Part shown: in pieces, positions 6,646 to 13,529 of the stretch | Layout: the number at the start of each line of letters is the position of its first letter | Numbering within the stretch: the stretch's first letter is position 1 | Source of the DNA: Phycisphaerales bacterium UBA3190 | Lineage (GTDB): Bacteria > Planctomycetota > Phycisphaerae > Phycisphaerales > UBA1924 | NCBI GenBank assembly: GCA_002364005.1 | Contig: DEXG01000004.1 | Coordinates: 21,357-45,690, forward strand | Length of the DNA stretch: 24,334 nt | Direction: 5' to 3' | Notes under the pieces: generated by a model | Told to the model about the DNA's origin: nothing | Databases searched by the model: none | What the model saw: only the letters and a program-made list of their open reading frames with translations | Program-made: the position numbers and the translations under genes

Positions 6646-7125
6646 TCATGCGGTTGGTGGAGACGAGCCCTCGATGGACCTGCGAAAGCAGTGAATCACG
6701 CCGGCGTCGGCAAAGCCCAACGCGTGGTGGGCGTTGATCGAGCCGGTGTTGTCCGGGCGTGCGTCCGACGCGGCCTCGCGGCAGCCGTGCCCGCGTCCCC
6801 ACGCGAAAGCGGCGTCCATCATCGCGCGTCCGATGCCCTTGCCCTGATGGGCCGGGTCGACATACCAACCCTCGATGTAGAGGACGGGCGAGGTCATGCA
6901 TTCCTCGGCCGACGATCGGATCGTGAGTTCAATGAACCCGATCGGGGTGTCATCCTCGAACGCGAGGAGGCATTTGAAGGGCTGGGATTTGAGCGTGCCG
7001 TCGTTTGAGATCTGGCGGACTTCTTCTTCGAGGAGCGCGGGGTCTTCATCGTCGAAGAGTTTGGCACGCATGGTGAGCCAGGCGGGGAGGGTGGATTCGG
7101 TGGAGGGGTGGATGTGTAGCGTCAT
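6646..7125 (-). CDS. GNAT acetyltransferase, AAC(6')-I-like
   Basis: A 159-residue protein. The core IEGWYVDPAHQGKGIGRAMM (about 84-103) contains the acetyl-CoA-binding motif A (QGKGIGR). It is followed by AFAWGRGHGCREAASDARPDN and AHHALGFADAGVIHCFRR. The order and wording match aminoglycoside 6'-N-acetyltransferases of the AAC(6')-I group (EGWYV, W/GC.E.ASD, N..S...H..LGF, V..FR). The N-terminal half (LPAWLTMRAKLFDDE..) also fits that group. The real substrate may be another amine; chromosomal homologues often have no known resistance role. The ATG overlaps the stop of the upstream frameshifted gene as ATGA (7122-7125), indicating translational coupling. The next gene starts 67 nt downstream. 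Confidence 0.85.
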   Translation of the reverse strand: MTLHIHPSTESTLPAWLTMRAKLFDDEDPALLEEEVRQISNDGTLKSQPFKCLLAFEDDTPIGFIELTIRSSAEECMTSPVLYIEGWYVDPAHQGKGIGRAMMDAAFAWGRGHGCREAASDARPDNTGSINAHHALGFADAGVIHCFRRSIEGSSPPTA

Positions 7126-8070
7126 GGTGAATCATTGGTGTACTGCTCGATGAGTGCCTGCCACTCGTCACCCTCGGCGGTGAGGGCGTGGAGGATGAAG
7201 CGGTCGCGGTCGGTGGCAGTCCTTTGATCACATCGAGCTTGGATGTACTTGGTTTGATCCAGGGTGATTGCATACAAGCCGGGACCTTCTCTGTATCTCC
7301 CGCCGCTGATCGCGCGGCGGACCAATACATCCTGACCAACCCAATCGTCGATCTCCTTGGCATCTGCAGAACTCGCGCGATCCTGTAGCTCTGGGTTCAT
7401 GAACAATCGGTAAGTTGTACGAATGCGCATGACATGGGCAAAGACGATGCCCCTGGAACTGCTCTTCTTCGAAATCGACGCCTTGTTTTCCTTGCTCGTA
7501 TTGAAACCAGAGGTCGTTTCGGTTGAACAACCACGGGTATAGCATGTCGGCGAACTCCTTCATGTCTTCGTTGCTGAGTTCTTTCAACAGCTCGAATCGA
7601 GCAGCCAGATCCTCCGGGCGCACTGCAACTCTCCGATACAACTGGTCATACAAATGCTGACCAGACCCTGCGTCTTCCAACCATCGGATCAGTTCGTACG
7701 GCTTTTCGAAAGTCTCCAGGCGACGCTGGAGCATGCCATCGCGACTTGACACGACCACAGACGGGAGTGCCCGAAGACTGAGTGACTCGAGGTACGGATC
7801 ATCATCCGATTCAGCATCGAGGTAGATGACAACCGTATGCTTTGCGTTTTCGAAGTACCTGATGATGCTGGCGTCTGAGAATAGCGCCCACACGCGTGTT
7901 TGATTCGCCTGTGAAGCATCGGATGCGAGAATCACTCTCCGTCCGACCGAGGGGTTGTGAACGACTTGGCCGGCGGGGAGGTCGGTCAGATACGGCAAAT
8001 CCGGAGGCGGAGCGGCGACGAGCATTGACGCTGAGAGGAGAAGGACAATCGGCGCAGGCAGATATCGCAT
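7122..8070 (-). pseudogene. Frameshifted secreted thioredoxin-like protein
   Basis: Reading left from ATG 8070, the first frame gives a signal peptide (LPAPIVLLLSASMLVAA), then a region resembling a thioredoxin-like fold: HTVVIYLDAES, RALPSVVV with a cis-Pro-like position, and a final FEKPYELIRWLED helix. There is no Cys in it, so no CxxC redox centre. Around residue 206, at a run of four C (7451-7454 on +), coding potential moves to another frame, which continues IVFAHVMRIRTTYRLFMNPELQD... to a stop at 7122. Dropping one base there joins the two halves into one protein of about 315 residues (949 nt = 316 codons plus one base). The downstream frame alone runs 7122-7430. Either a sequencing error or a true mutation explains this. 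No exact family was recognised. The start has no clear ribosome-binding site. Confidence 0.6.
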
Positions 8071-8168
8071 ACAGAGCGATACGCTGTCGGGTTGGTGGTG
8101 TTGCACTCGGCGTGGAATGATTGGTGCATGGAAGCCGAAAGGGTGTGGGGTCCCTGTTGTGGGATCCT

Positions 8169-8460
8169 CTGCCCCTTCGGGGCAGCGTGAATCGAAGGCG
8201 ATCGATTCCACGGGCACGCTATGCGTGCCCGTGGCTACAGCCCTTGGCCCCTTCGGGGCCGGGGTCAAGTGCGATGTATTGCATCGTATCAGCGTGTTCG
8301 TGTGGTTCGTCTCGGCATCGCAGGTTGGTTCGCTGCCTCAGCCCTCCACGCCCCGAAGGGGCGTCGGGCTGTAGCCACGGGTGGAGCGGCGGCGTCTTCG
8401 CCGACGCGCAACCCGTGGAAGGTATAAGCAGAGATACATCCAACCGTCCCGGAGGGACGG
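8169..8460. repeat. Palindrome cassette A
   Basis: Six hairpins in order: CTGCCCC-TTC-GGGGCAG (8169-8185); CCACGGGCACGC-TAT-mirror (8208-8234); GGCCCC-TTC-GGGGCC (8246-8260); its inverse CGCCCC-GAA-GGGGCG (8349-8363); CCACGGGT pairing with ACCCGTGG (8375-8382 and 8411-8418); CCGTCCC-GGA-GGGACGG (8444-8460). CCCGTGGCTACAGCCC (8228-8243) and GGGCTGTAGCCACGGG (8366-8381) make a longer inverted repeat across the cassette. The body is near-identical to cassette C. No gene is present in it. Confidence 0.85.
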
Positions 8461-8472
8461 AGGGGTCTTCCG

Positions 8473-8782
8473 CTGCCCCGTTGGGGCAGTTGATTCAGTA
8501 CCGATCACCGTTCCACGGGCACGCTTTGCGTGCCCGTGGCTACAACCCTTGGCCCCTTCGGGGCCGGAACAACTCGCGAAGCATGTGGTTCGTCAATATA
8601 TCACGAGGTACTCAGTTTCGAAAATGAGATCGAGTAGGGCAGCGAGCGTGGTTTGCGATGATCGTCCGCAGACTTTATGCTCTGGACGCCCCGAAGGGGC
8701 GATTGGTTGTAGCCACGGGTGGAGCGAAGCGGAACCCGTGGGCAGCGTCCACGGATATACCCCAACCGTCCCGGAGGGACGG
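8473..8782. repeat. Palindrome cassette B, directly before the transposase
   Basis: The same six hairpins as cassette A at 8473-8489, 8513-8539, 8551-8565, 8687-8701, 8713-8741 and 8766-8782. The roughly 120 nt between the third and fourth hairpins differ from cassettes A and C. The last hairpin ends in GGGACGG, whose final GG begins the GGAGGAG ribosome-binding site of the transposase gene at 8788. Confidence 0.85.
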
Positions 8783-8787
8783 AGGAG

Positions 8788-9240
8788 ATGGGCTTGGCTG
8801 GCACATATTCTCAGGTCCTGCTGCACATCGTGTTCTCGACGAAGCACCGAGAGCCGCTGATTACCGACGCGATCCGCGAGCGCCTCTACGGGTACATCGG
8901 TGGCATCGTTCGCGCTGAGCAAGGCGCGCTGCATGCGATCGGAGGCGTCGAGGATCATGTGCACCTGCTTGTGCGTTGGCGGGCCGACGCGCCGATCTCG
9001 GATCTCATGCGCACGCTCAAGTCACGATCGACCAAGTGGGTGAAGTCGGAGTTCGGCATTGAGTTCGCGTGGCAGGAAGGGTACGCGGCGTTCTCGGTGA
9101 GCAAATCGCAAGAAGATGTGGTCCGCGGATACATCGCGAAGCAGGCGGAGCATCATCGGGTTGTGGGGTTTCGCGAGGAGTTGATCAAACTCCTCGATGC
9201 GCACGGCGTGGAGTACGATGCGCGATGGGTGGATGATTGA
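8788..9240 (+). CDS. IS200-like / REP-associated tyrosine transposase (Y1_Tnp)
   Basis: A 150-residue protein. The start MGLAGTYSQVLLHIVFSTKHRE is the usual N-terminus of Y1 transposases of the IS200/IS605 superfamily. The HUH-type metal-binding motif is HVH (His57, His59) in GGVEDHVHLLV. The catalytic Tyr is Tyr115 in VRGYIAKQAEHHR, with the helix Gln four residues later. FAWQEGYAAFSVSKSQ is also typical. These enzymes nick and rejoin single-stranded DNA at hairpins. All expected residues are present and the frame is intact. The ATG at 8788 follows GGAGGAG with only about 2 nt spacing, and that site overlaps the hairpin at 8766-8782, so repeat structure could limit translation. An in-frame start 23 codons upstream would read through the repeat and is less likely. 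Confidence 0.9.
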   Translation: MGLAGTYSQVLLHIVFSTKHREPLITDAIRERLYGYIGGIVRAEQGALHAIGGVEDHVHLLVRWRADAPISDLMRTLKSRSTKWVKSEFGIEFAWQEGYAAFSVSKSQEDVVRGYIAKQAEHHRVVGFREELIKLLDAHGVEYDARWVDD

Positions 9241-9252
9241 AACCTCTTACCT

Positions 9253-9538
9253 CTGCCCCGTTGGGGCAGTTGATTCAACACCAATCACCGTTCCACGGGC
9301 ACGCGTTGCGTGCCCGTGGCTACAGCCCTTGACCCCTTCGGGGTCAGGGTCAAGTGCGATGTATTGCATCGCATCAGTGTTCCTGTGATTCGCCTCGGCA
9401 TCGCAGGTTGGTTTGCTGCCTCAGCCCTCCACGCCCCGAAGGGGCGTCGGGTTGTAGCCACGGGTGGAGCGGCGGCGACAGCCGACGCGCAACCCGTGGG
9501 TGAGGGCGGGCCTTAGCCCCACCGTCCCGGAGGGACGG
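9253..9538. repeat. Palindrome cassette C, after the transposase
   Basis: Hairpins at 9253-9269, 9293-9319, 9331-9345, 9432-9446, 9458-9499 and 9522-9538, matching cassette A in order and spacing. Large parts of the text between hairpins are the same as in A (for example GGTCAAGTGCGATGTATTGC). The third hairpin is GACCCC-TTC-GGGGTC, a paired change compared with GGCCCC-TTC-GGGGCC in A and B. Confidence 0.85.
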
Positions 9539-9584
9539 AGGAAAGTGGAGATGACGGGCACATCGGCAGGATGGTTTGTTTCCG

Positions 9585-9677
9585 CTGCCCCGTTGGGGCA
9601 GTTGATTCAATACCAATCACCGTTCCACGGGCACGCGTTGCGTGCCCGTGGCTACAGCCCTTGACCCCTTCGGGGTC
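9585..9677. repeat. Truncated palindrome cassette D
   Basis: Only the first three hairpins are present: 9585-9601, 9625-9651 and 9663-9677 (GACCCC-TTC-GGGGTC). The cassette stops 5 nt from the fcl stop codon, so its last hairpin may also serve as a 3' end structure for the fcl transcript. Confidence 0.8.
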
Positions 9678-9681
9678 ATCG

Positions 9682-10689
9682 TCACATCCGCGCCTCAGGA
9701 TTGTTCCGGTTCGCTTTAAACCACTCGATCGTCCGCTTGAGCCCCTCCTCAAACCCGACCTTCGCCTCCCAGTTCATCAGTTCCTTCGCGCGTGACACAT
9801 CGAGGCATCGGCGGGGCTGGCCGTCGGGCTTGGTTGAATCCCACTTGATCTTCTGCTCGATGGTCTCCTCGGTCGCAAAGCCAGTCAGCTTGGCGATCAG
9901 GTGGACCAGGTCGCGGATGGTGATCTCCATGTTCGTGCCCAGGTTGATGGGCGTGGGGTCGTCCATCTTCTCGGCGGCCGTCAGGATCCCATCGGCGCAG
10001 TCCTCAATAAACAGGAACTCGCGCGATGCGCTGCCGGTGCCCCAGACGGGGAGGAACTCGTCGCCGCGGTCCATGGCTTCGATGCACTTGCGGATCAGCG
10101 CGGGAATCACATGGGATGATTCGAGGTTGAAGTTGTCCCACGGGCCGTAGAGGTTGACGGGCAGCACGAAGGTGGACTTCATGTCGTACTGGAGCTTGTA
10201 GGCATCGAGCATCTGCCACGCGGCCTTCTTCGCGATGCCGTAGGGCGCGTTGGTGACCTCGGGGTAGCCGTTCCAGAGGTTCTCTTCTTTGAACGGCACA
10301 GGCGTTAGGTTGGGGTAGGCGCAGATGGTGCCGGTCTGGACGAACTTGCCGCCGCGCTCAATGAGCCCGTCGACGCGTGCCTGCTCGATGAGGTGCAGGG
10401 CCATGGCCATGTTGGCGTAGAAGTATCGGCCCGGGTTCTTCATGTTGGCGCCGATGCCACCGACTTCTGCTGCCAGGTGCACGATCAGTGTCGCCTTGTC
10501 GCTGCCGAAGGCGTCGTTGTAGAGCGAAACGACGGCATCCTTCTCGGTCAGGTCATATTGTGCTGAGCGTGGGATGACGATCTGATCGTCGCTGACGCCC
10601 CGTGCGTGGAGGCCCTCGACGATGTGGCGGCCGAGGAACCCGGAGCCGCCGGTGATGATGATGCGTTGATCGGACCAGTTGAGCGACAT
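9682..10689 (-). CDS. fcl: GDP-L-fucose synthase
   Basis: A 335-residue extended SDR enzyme that converts GDP-4-keto-6-deoxymannose to GDP-L-fucose with NADPH (epimerisation then reduction), in the cytosol. The Rossmann motif is GGSGFLG (14-20). VGGIGANMKNPGRYFYAN matches GDP-fucose synthases. The catalytic set is Thr121 (replacing the usual Ser) with Cys123 in TGTICAYP, and Tyr150 and Lys154 in YGIAKKA. NLYGPWDNFN and SHVIPALIRK hold the conserved active-site His. Length is close to the family norm (about 310-330). The ATG at 10689 is preceded by GAGAGG with 8-nt spacing. It is divergent from the EEP gene at 10770 and separated from gmd by two + strand genes. REP-like hairpins lie just past its stop. 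Confidence 0.95.
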   Translation of the reverse strand: MSLNWSDQRIIITGGSGFLGRHIVEGLHARGVSDDQIVIPRSAQYDLTEKDAVVSLYNDAFGSDKATLIVHLAAEVGGIGANMKNPGRYFYANMAMALHLIEQARVDGLIERGGKFVQTGTICAYPNLTPVPFKEENLWNGYPEVTNAPYGIAKKAAWQMLDAYKLQYDMKSTFVLPVNLYGPWDNFNLESSHVIPALIRKCIEAMDRGDEFLPVWGTGSASREFLFIEDCADGILTAAEKMDDPTPINLGTNMEITIRDLVHLIAKLTGFATEETIEQKIKWDSTKPDGQPRRCLDVSRAKELMNWEAKVGFEEGLKRTIEWFKANRNNPEARM

Positions 10690-10719
10690 GTGACAAACCT
10701 CTCTCATGAAAGTACAGCG

Positions 10720-10746
10720 TTGAACACGATCATAGTTCGGTAGAAT
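10720..10746 (+). promoter_or_regulatory. Candidate promoter for the EEP-family gene at 10770
   Basis: TTGAAC (10720-10725) and TAGAAT (10741-10746) lie in the 80-nt divergent gap. The 15-nt spacing is short. The -10 is 23 nt before the ATG. The fcl promoter on the opposite strand must lie in the same gap. Confidence 0.4.
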
Positions 10747-10769
10747 CGCGTAGATCCCCAGTGAGACCC

Positions 10770-11999
10770 ATGGCACGACGCACGAAGAACGAATCCGCCC
10801 GTGATTTCAGGCCCGGCCCGATCGGTTGGGCGCGTCGGCGTGTGCTGCCCCTGCTGGCCAAGGGTTCGGCGCTGCTGGGGATCGTGCTGCTGGGCGCGTG
10901 GATCACGGGGCGTGTGCTGACCGACGAGCATCATTGGTCGCAGTACCTCTACTGGTTGCCCCCGCTGGGCGTCGTGGGCGGGGCGTGGGTGCTGTTGGTG
11001 CTCTCGACCATCTTCGCGGCCCTGTCGCGTCGGTTGGGCGGGCTGATCCTGCGTCCGGTCCTGCTCGTACTCGTGATCGGATGCTCACTCTACCTGCTGC
11101 TGGGTGTCTGGCACCTGCAGCGCGTCGTGACCGTCAGCGATGCCAAGGCACCCGATGCGATCCGGGTGCTGCACTGGAACCACGGCGGAAAAACGATCGA
11201 CACGGACGCGTGGGGCGCGCGGATCAAGGAGATCGACACCGACATTGTGCTGATCGCGAACCCGGATTGGGGCGAGGAGCGCCAAGATCTGCTCGAGCAG
11301 TTCGAGTACTTCGCCCCCGATGAGCGGGTACGCTGGGTGAACTACTCCTACCGCGTCCATGCCGACCCGGCCCACTTCCGTGTCGAGGGCCACGCGGTCA
11401 TCGCCTCACGCTTTGCCATGACACGCACGGGCAAGGTTTACTTTGGCGACCACGAGCGGACCCAGGTCATGAACCACTCCAGCTCGGGCAACGGGTGGGT
11501 CATGTTCGCCCAGTTCGATCTGGATCCCGAACGCATCGACGATGAGCCGATGGTCGTGTGGTTCGTGGACCTGCCGAGCAACCCGATGGTGTGGAAGGCC
11601 GAAGAAATGCGCACGGTCCGGCGGGCGATTGATTCGTGGGACGGCTCGGGCTGGGAAATGGGGCGTCATGTCTGGGAGCGGTATGAAGACCCGGGCGCGG
11701 TGTTCCCAACGCCCGATCTGGTGGTGGGGGATTTCAACACGCCGCGTGGTTCCGCGTCGCTGGATCTGATCGCGCCGGGATACCGCGACGCGTTCGAGGC
11801 GGCGGGGCACGGGCGCGGGCGCTCGTTCGTGATTCGGGACGGATCCACGGCCGAGCGTGCGGTGTTCGGGCTTGTGGATTTGCACATCGATCTGACGCTG
11901 GTGGCCCCGCAGCACCGGGTCAGCCGATACCGGCTGCTGCCCACCCAAAACACCGATCATTCAGCCCAAATCGCGGATATCGTTCTGGGAAACGAGTGA
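10770..11999 (+). CDS. Membrane-anchored endonuclease/exonuclease/phosphatase-fold protein, degenerate active site
   Basis: A 409-residue protein from ATG 10770; an in-frame GTG lies 9 nt earlier and neither has a strong ribosome-binding site. A basic N-terminus is followed by three hydrophobic segments (about 25-110), then an EEP domain outside the membrane core. Visible landmarks are LHWNHGG (Asn137), VVGDFNTP (Asp321, Asn323), LHIDLTLVA and TDH (Asp396, His397). The usual catalytic Glu after the first strand is Asn164 (VLIANPD), and the usual His of the THL strand is missing (WFVDLPSNP). The paralogue at 20784 keeps both. It may therefore be inactive, altered in chemistry, or a binding protein. 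It is followed 56 nt later by the secreted protein gene at 12056, possibly in the same unit. Confidence 0.8.
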   Translation: MARRTKNESARDFRPGPIGWARRRVLPLLAKGSALLGIVLLGAWITGRVLTDEHHWSQYLYWLPPLGVVGGAWVLLVLSTIFAALSRRLGGLILRPVLLVLVIGCSLYLLLGVWHLQRVVTVSDAKAPDAIRVLHWNHGGKTIDTDAWGARIKEIDTDIVLIANPDWGEERQDLLEQFEYFAPDERVRWVNYSYRVHADPAHFRVEGHAVIASRFAMTRTGKVYFGDHERTQVMNHSSSGNGWVMFAQFDLDPERIDDEPMVVWFVDLPSNPMVWKAEEMRTVRRAIDSWDGSGWEMGRHVWERYEDPGAVFPTPDLVVGDFNTPRGSASLDLIAPGYRDAFEAAGHGRGRSFVIRDGSTAERAVFGLVDLHIDLTLVAPQHRVSRYRLLPTQNTDHSAQIADIVLGNE

Positions 12000-12011
12000 A
12001 TCTCCGGTAAA

Positions 12012-12039
12012 CTCAGTGTTCAGTACGATTCACACTGAG
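12012..12039 (+). promoter_or_regulatory. Hairpin overlapping the ribosome-binding region of the gene at 12056
   Basis: CTCAGTGT and ACACTGAG form a perfect 8-bp stem with a 12-nt loop. The last GAG of the stem is the first part of GAGAGGGAG, the ribosome-binding purine run. No T-tract follows, so it is not a terminator. It could modulate translation or mRNA stability. Confidence 0.4.
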
Positions 12040-12055
12040 AGGGAGATTTCACAAC

Positions 12056-13453
12056 ATGTTTCGATTCACACCCGTCCTTGCCACGGCCGTGTTCGCAGGC
12101 GTTGCGCTCGCGCAGCACAGCCCCGACGCCACACGCGCGTACCAAGTCCAGTCCGGGCTCATGACCGAAAACAGCGGCTCGTTCAACTACCAGGGTCGCC
12201 TTGAGGTCGATGGCCAGCCCGCCAACGGGATGTACTCGTTCCGCTTCGAGGCGTTCGAGGAACCGACCGGATCCAACAGCGCCCACGAGCTGTACTTCGA
12301 ATCGATCCCCGTGACGGTCGTCGATGGGCTCTTCCAGGTCGATGTCCAGATGGGCGGGACCGCGAGCGAGGCCCGACGGTTCTGGCGCGAGGTCGGGAAT
12401 CAGGAGCTGTATTTCGAGATCAGCGTCGGCGAGTTCGAGGGCGGGCCGTACACGACGCTCGGCACACGCACCAAGCTCTCGTGGAGCGCCCGGGCCCAGT
12501 ACGCCGGGATCGCCGAGTCGCTCCGATTCCCCTACAGCGAGACCTACATTAACGAGTTCGGCGACCCTGAAACGATGCTTTCGCTCACCAGCGCGTTCGG
12601 GGGCACCGTCGCAGAGTTCCGTTCCAACACGGTCACCAATGAGCCCACGGTGTACATCCGGGGCGAGCGTGTGTTTGGCAGCAGCTTTGGCTTCCAATCA
12701 GGTGCGCTGCTCGTGGATTCAAGAGATGACGAGGTTGGGATCCGCGGCGAGGGGTCACGCTTCTCGGTTGTCGGGTTTTTCGGTGAGGAGTCGACACTCT
12801 CCGGCGTTTCGGCGGCCCTGCTGGGCAATGTCGGGTTTGGCTCCTCGCCGGATGTCGTCGCGGTCTGGGCATACAACGGCCCCGCGGAGACTTCGGCCCT
12901 ACTGGGAACCGAGAACTACGCCGGCGATTTCTCGGGTGATGTGATCGTCGACGGCAACCTCCGCGTGGAGGGGGAACCCGTCCGAGACTTTGGCAGCAAT
13001 GAACTCTCGCCGATCGGTCCGATCGCGTATGGCTTCGTCGGCACCTCCGGTGGCGTGCTCGGCGGGACCGCCAACCTGCATTCGAGCTGGGATAACGCCA
13101 ACTCACGGTACATCATCAGCGTCGATGGAGAGAACTTATCGCTGGGCCCGTACACCGTCATCGCAACCGTCGTCGATTCGGCCGAACCTCGCGTCGCAAC
13201 GACCAACACGGCCGGGGGCGATCTGGTTGTCCGGATCTGGGATATCAACTCGGGCAACATCGCCGTCCAGGACAACTTCCAGCTCGTCATCTACAAGCCC
13301 GACCCCAACGCGTTCGTCATCCGCGGCGCACCCGATGGCTTCGACGCGGACAAGTACTACGAGCAGACGGGCGCATCGCCGATCATCGGCACGACCAGCA
13401 CGCCCGCGCCCGCACCGACGCAGAATCAGCCCCCCATGGGCCTCTCGGACTGA
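12056..13453 (+). CDS. Secreted protein sharing the N-terminal domain of the S74 fibre protein
   Basis: A 465-residue protein; the ATG at 12056 follows GAGAGGGAG. A signal peptide (MFRFTPVLATAVFAGVALA) is cleaved near ALA-Q. The domain starting SFNYQGRLEVDGQPANGMYSF corresponds to FTFQGHLRYNGMPADV in the protein at 5232-6578, so both belong to one secreted family. The middle (about 160-310) is Gly/Ser/Val-rich, with repeating short strands suggestive of a beta-helix. The C-terminal part (LSPIGPIAYGFVG...DNFQLVIYKPD) looks like a beta-sandwich, followed by a Pro/Ala/Thr-rich tail. Unlike its relative it has no S74 domain and no coiled coil. No sorting tail is present. Function is unknown; an extracellular fibre or matrix role is a guess. 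A bidirectional terminator follows. Confidence 0.75.
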   Translation: MFRFTPVLATAVFAGVALAQHSPDATRAYQVQSGLMTENSGSFNYQGRLEVDGQPANGMYSFRFEAFEEPTGSNSAHELYFESIPVTVVDGLFQVDVQMGGTASEARRFWREVGNQELYFEISVGEFEGGPYTTLGTRTKLSWSARAQYAGIAESLRFPYSETYINEFGDPETMLSLTSAFGGTVAEFRSNTVTNEPTVYIRGERVFGSSFGFQSGALLVDSRDDEVGIRGEGSRFSVVGFFGEESTLSGVSAALLGNVGFGSSPDVVAVWAYNGPAETSALLGTENYAGDFSGDVIVDGNLRVEGEPVRDFGSNELSPIGPIAYGFVGTSGGVLGGTANLHSSWDNANSRYIISVDGENLSLGPYTVIATVVDSAEPRVATTNTAGGDLVVRIWDINSGNIAVQDNFQLVIYKPDPNAFVIRGAPDGFDADKYYEQTGASPIIGTTSTPAPAPTQNQPPMGLSD

Positions 13454-13478
13454 GTCGGCATCAATCTAACAGCAAAAG

Positions 13479-13506
13479 AAAACCCCGCGATCATCGCGGG
13501 GTTTTT
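13479..13506 (+). terminator. Bidirectional intrinsic terminator between convergent genes
   Basis: A perfect 12-bp stem, AAAACCCCGCGA with TCGCGGGGTTTT around TCA, with T-runs on both sides. It separates the gene ending at 13453 (+) from gmd ending at 13530 (-) and can serve both. Confidence 0.9.
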
Positions 13507-13529
13507 CAGTGGTGTACAGACAACGGTGC

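Larger units (their letters stand above)
8169..9677 (+). mobile_element. REP/RAYT island: IS200-like transposase between palindrome cassettes
   Basis: One HUH transposase gene (8788-9240) is flanked by two palindrome cassettes upstream and one full plus one truncated cassette downstream, all in the same orientation. This is the layout of a REPtron: a RAYT gene with its REP/BIME-type repeats. The island fills the space between two - strand chromosomal units and contains no other credible gene. Its ends as a mobile unit cannot be set from one sequence; there is no obvious target duplication, as expected for this class. Confidence 0.7.

Noticed and set aside
6646..7125. Calling the GNAT a proven aminoglycoside resistance gene
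   Set aside because: The motif match shows family only; no integron, resistance context or substrate evidence is present.
8121..8627. A 168-codon + frame through palindrome cassettes A and B
   Set aside because: It is made of repeat DNA; the peptide contains translated hairpins and no start signal.
8169..9677. CRISPR array
   Set aside because: The palindromes are of several kinds, spacing is irregular, intervening text is itself repeated between cassettes, and no cas genes are present.
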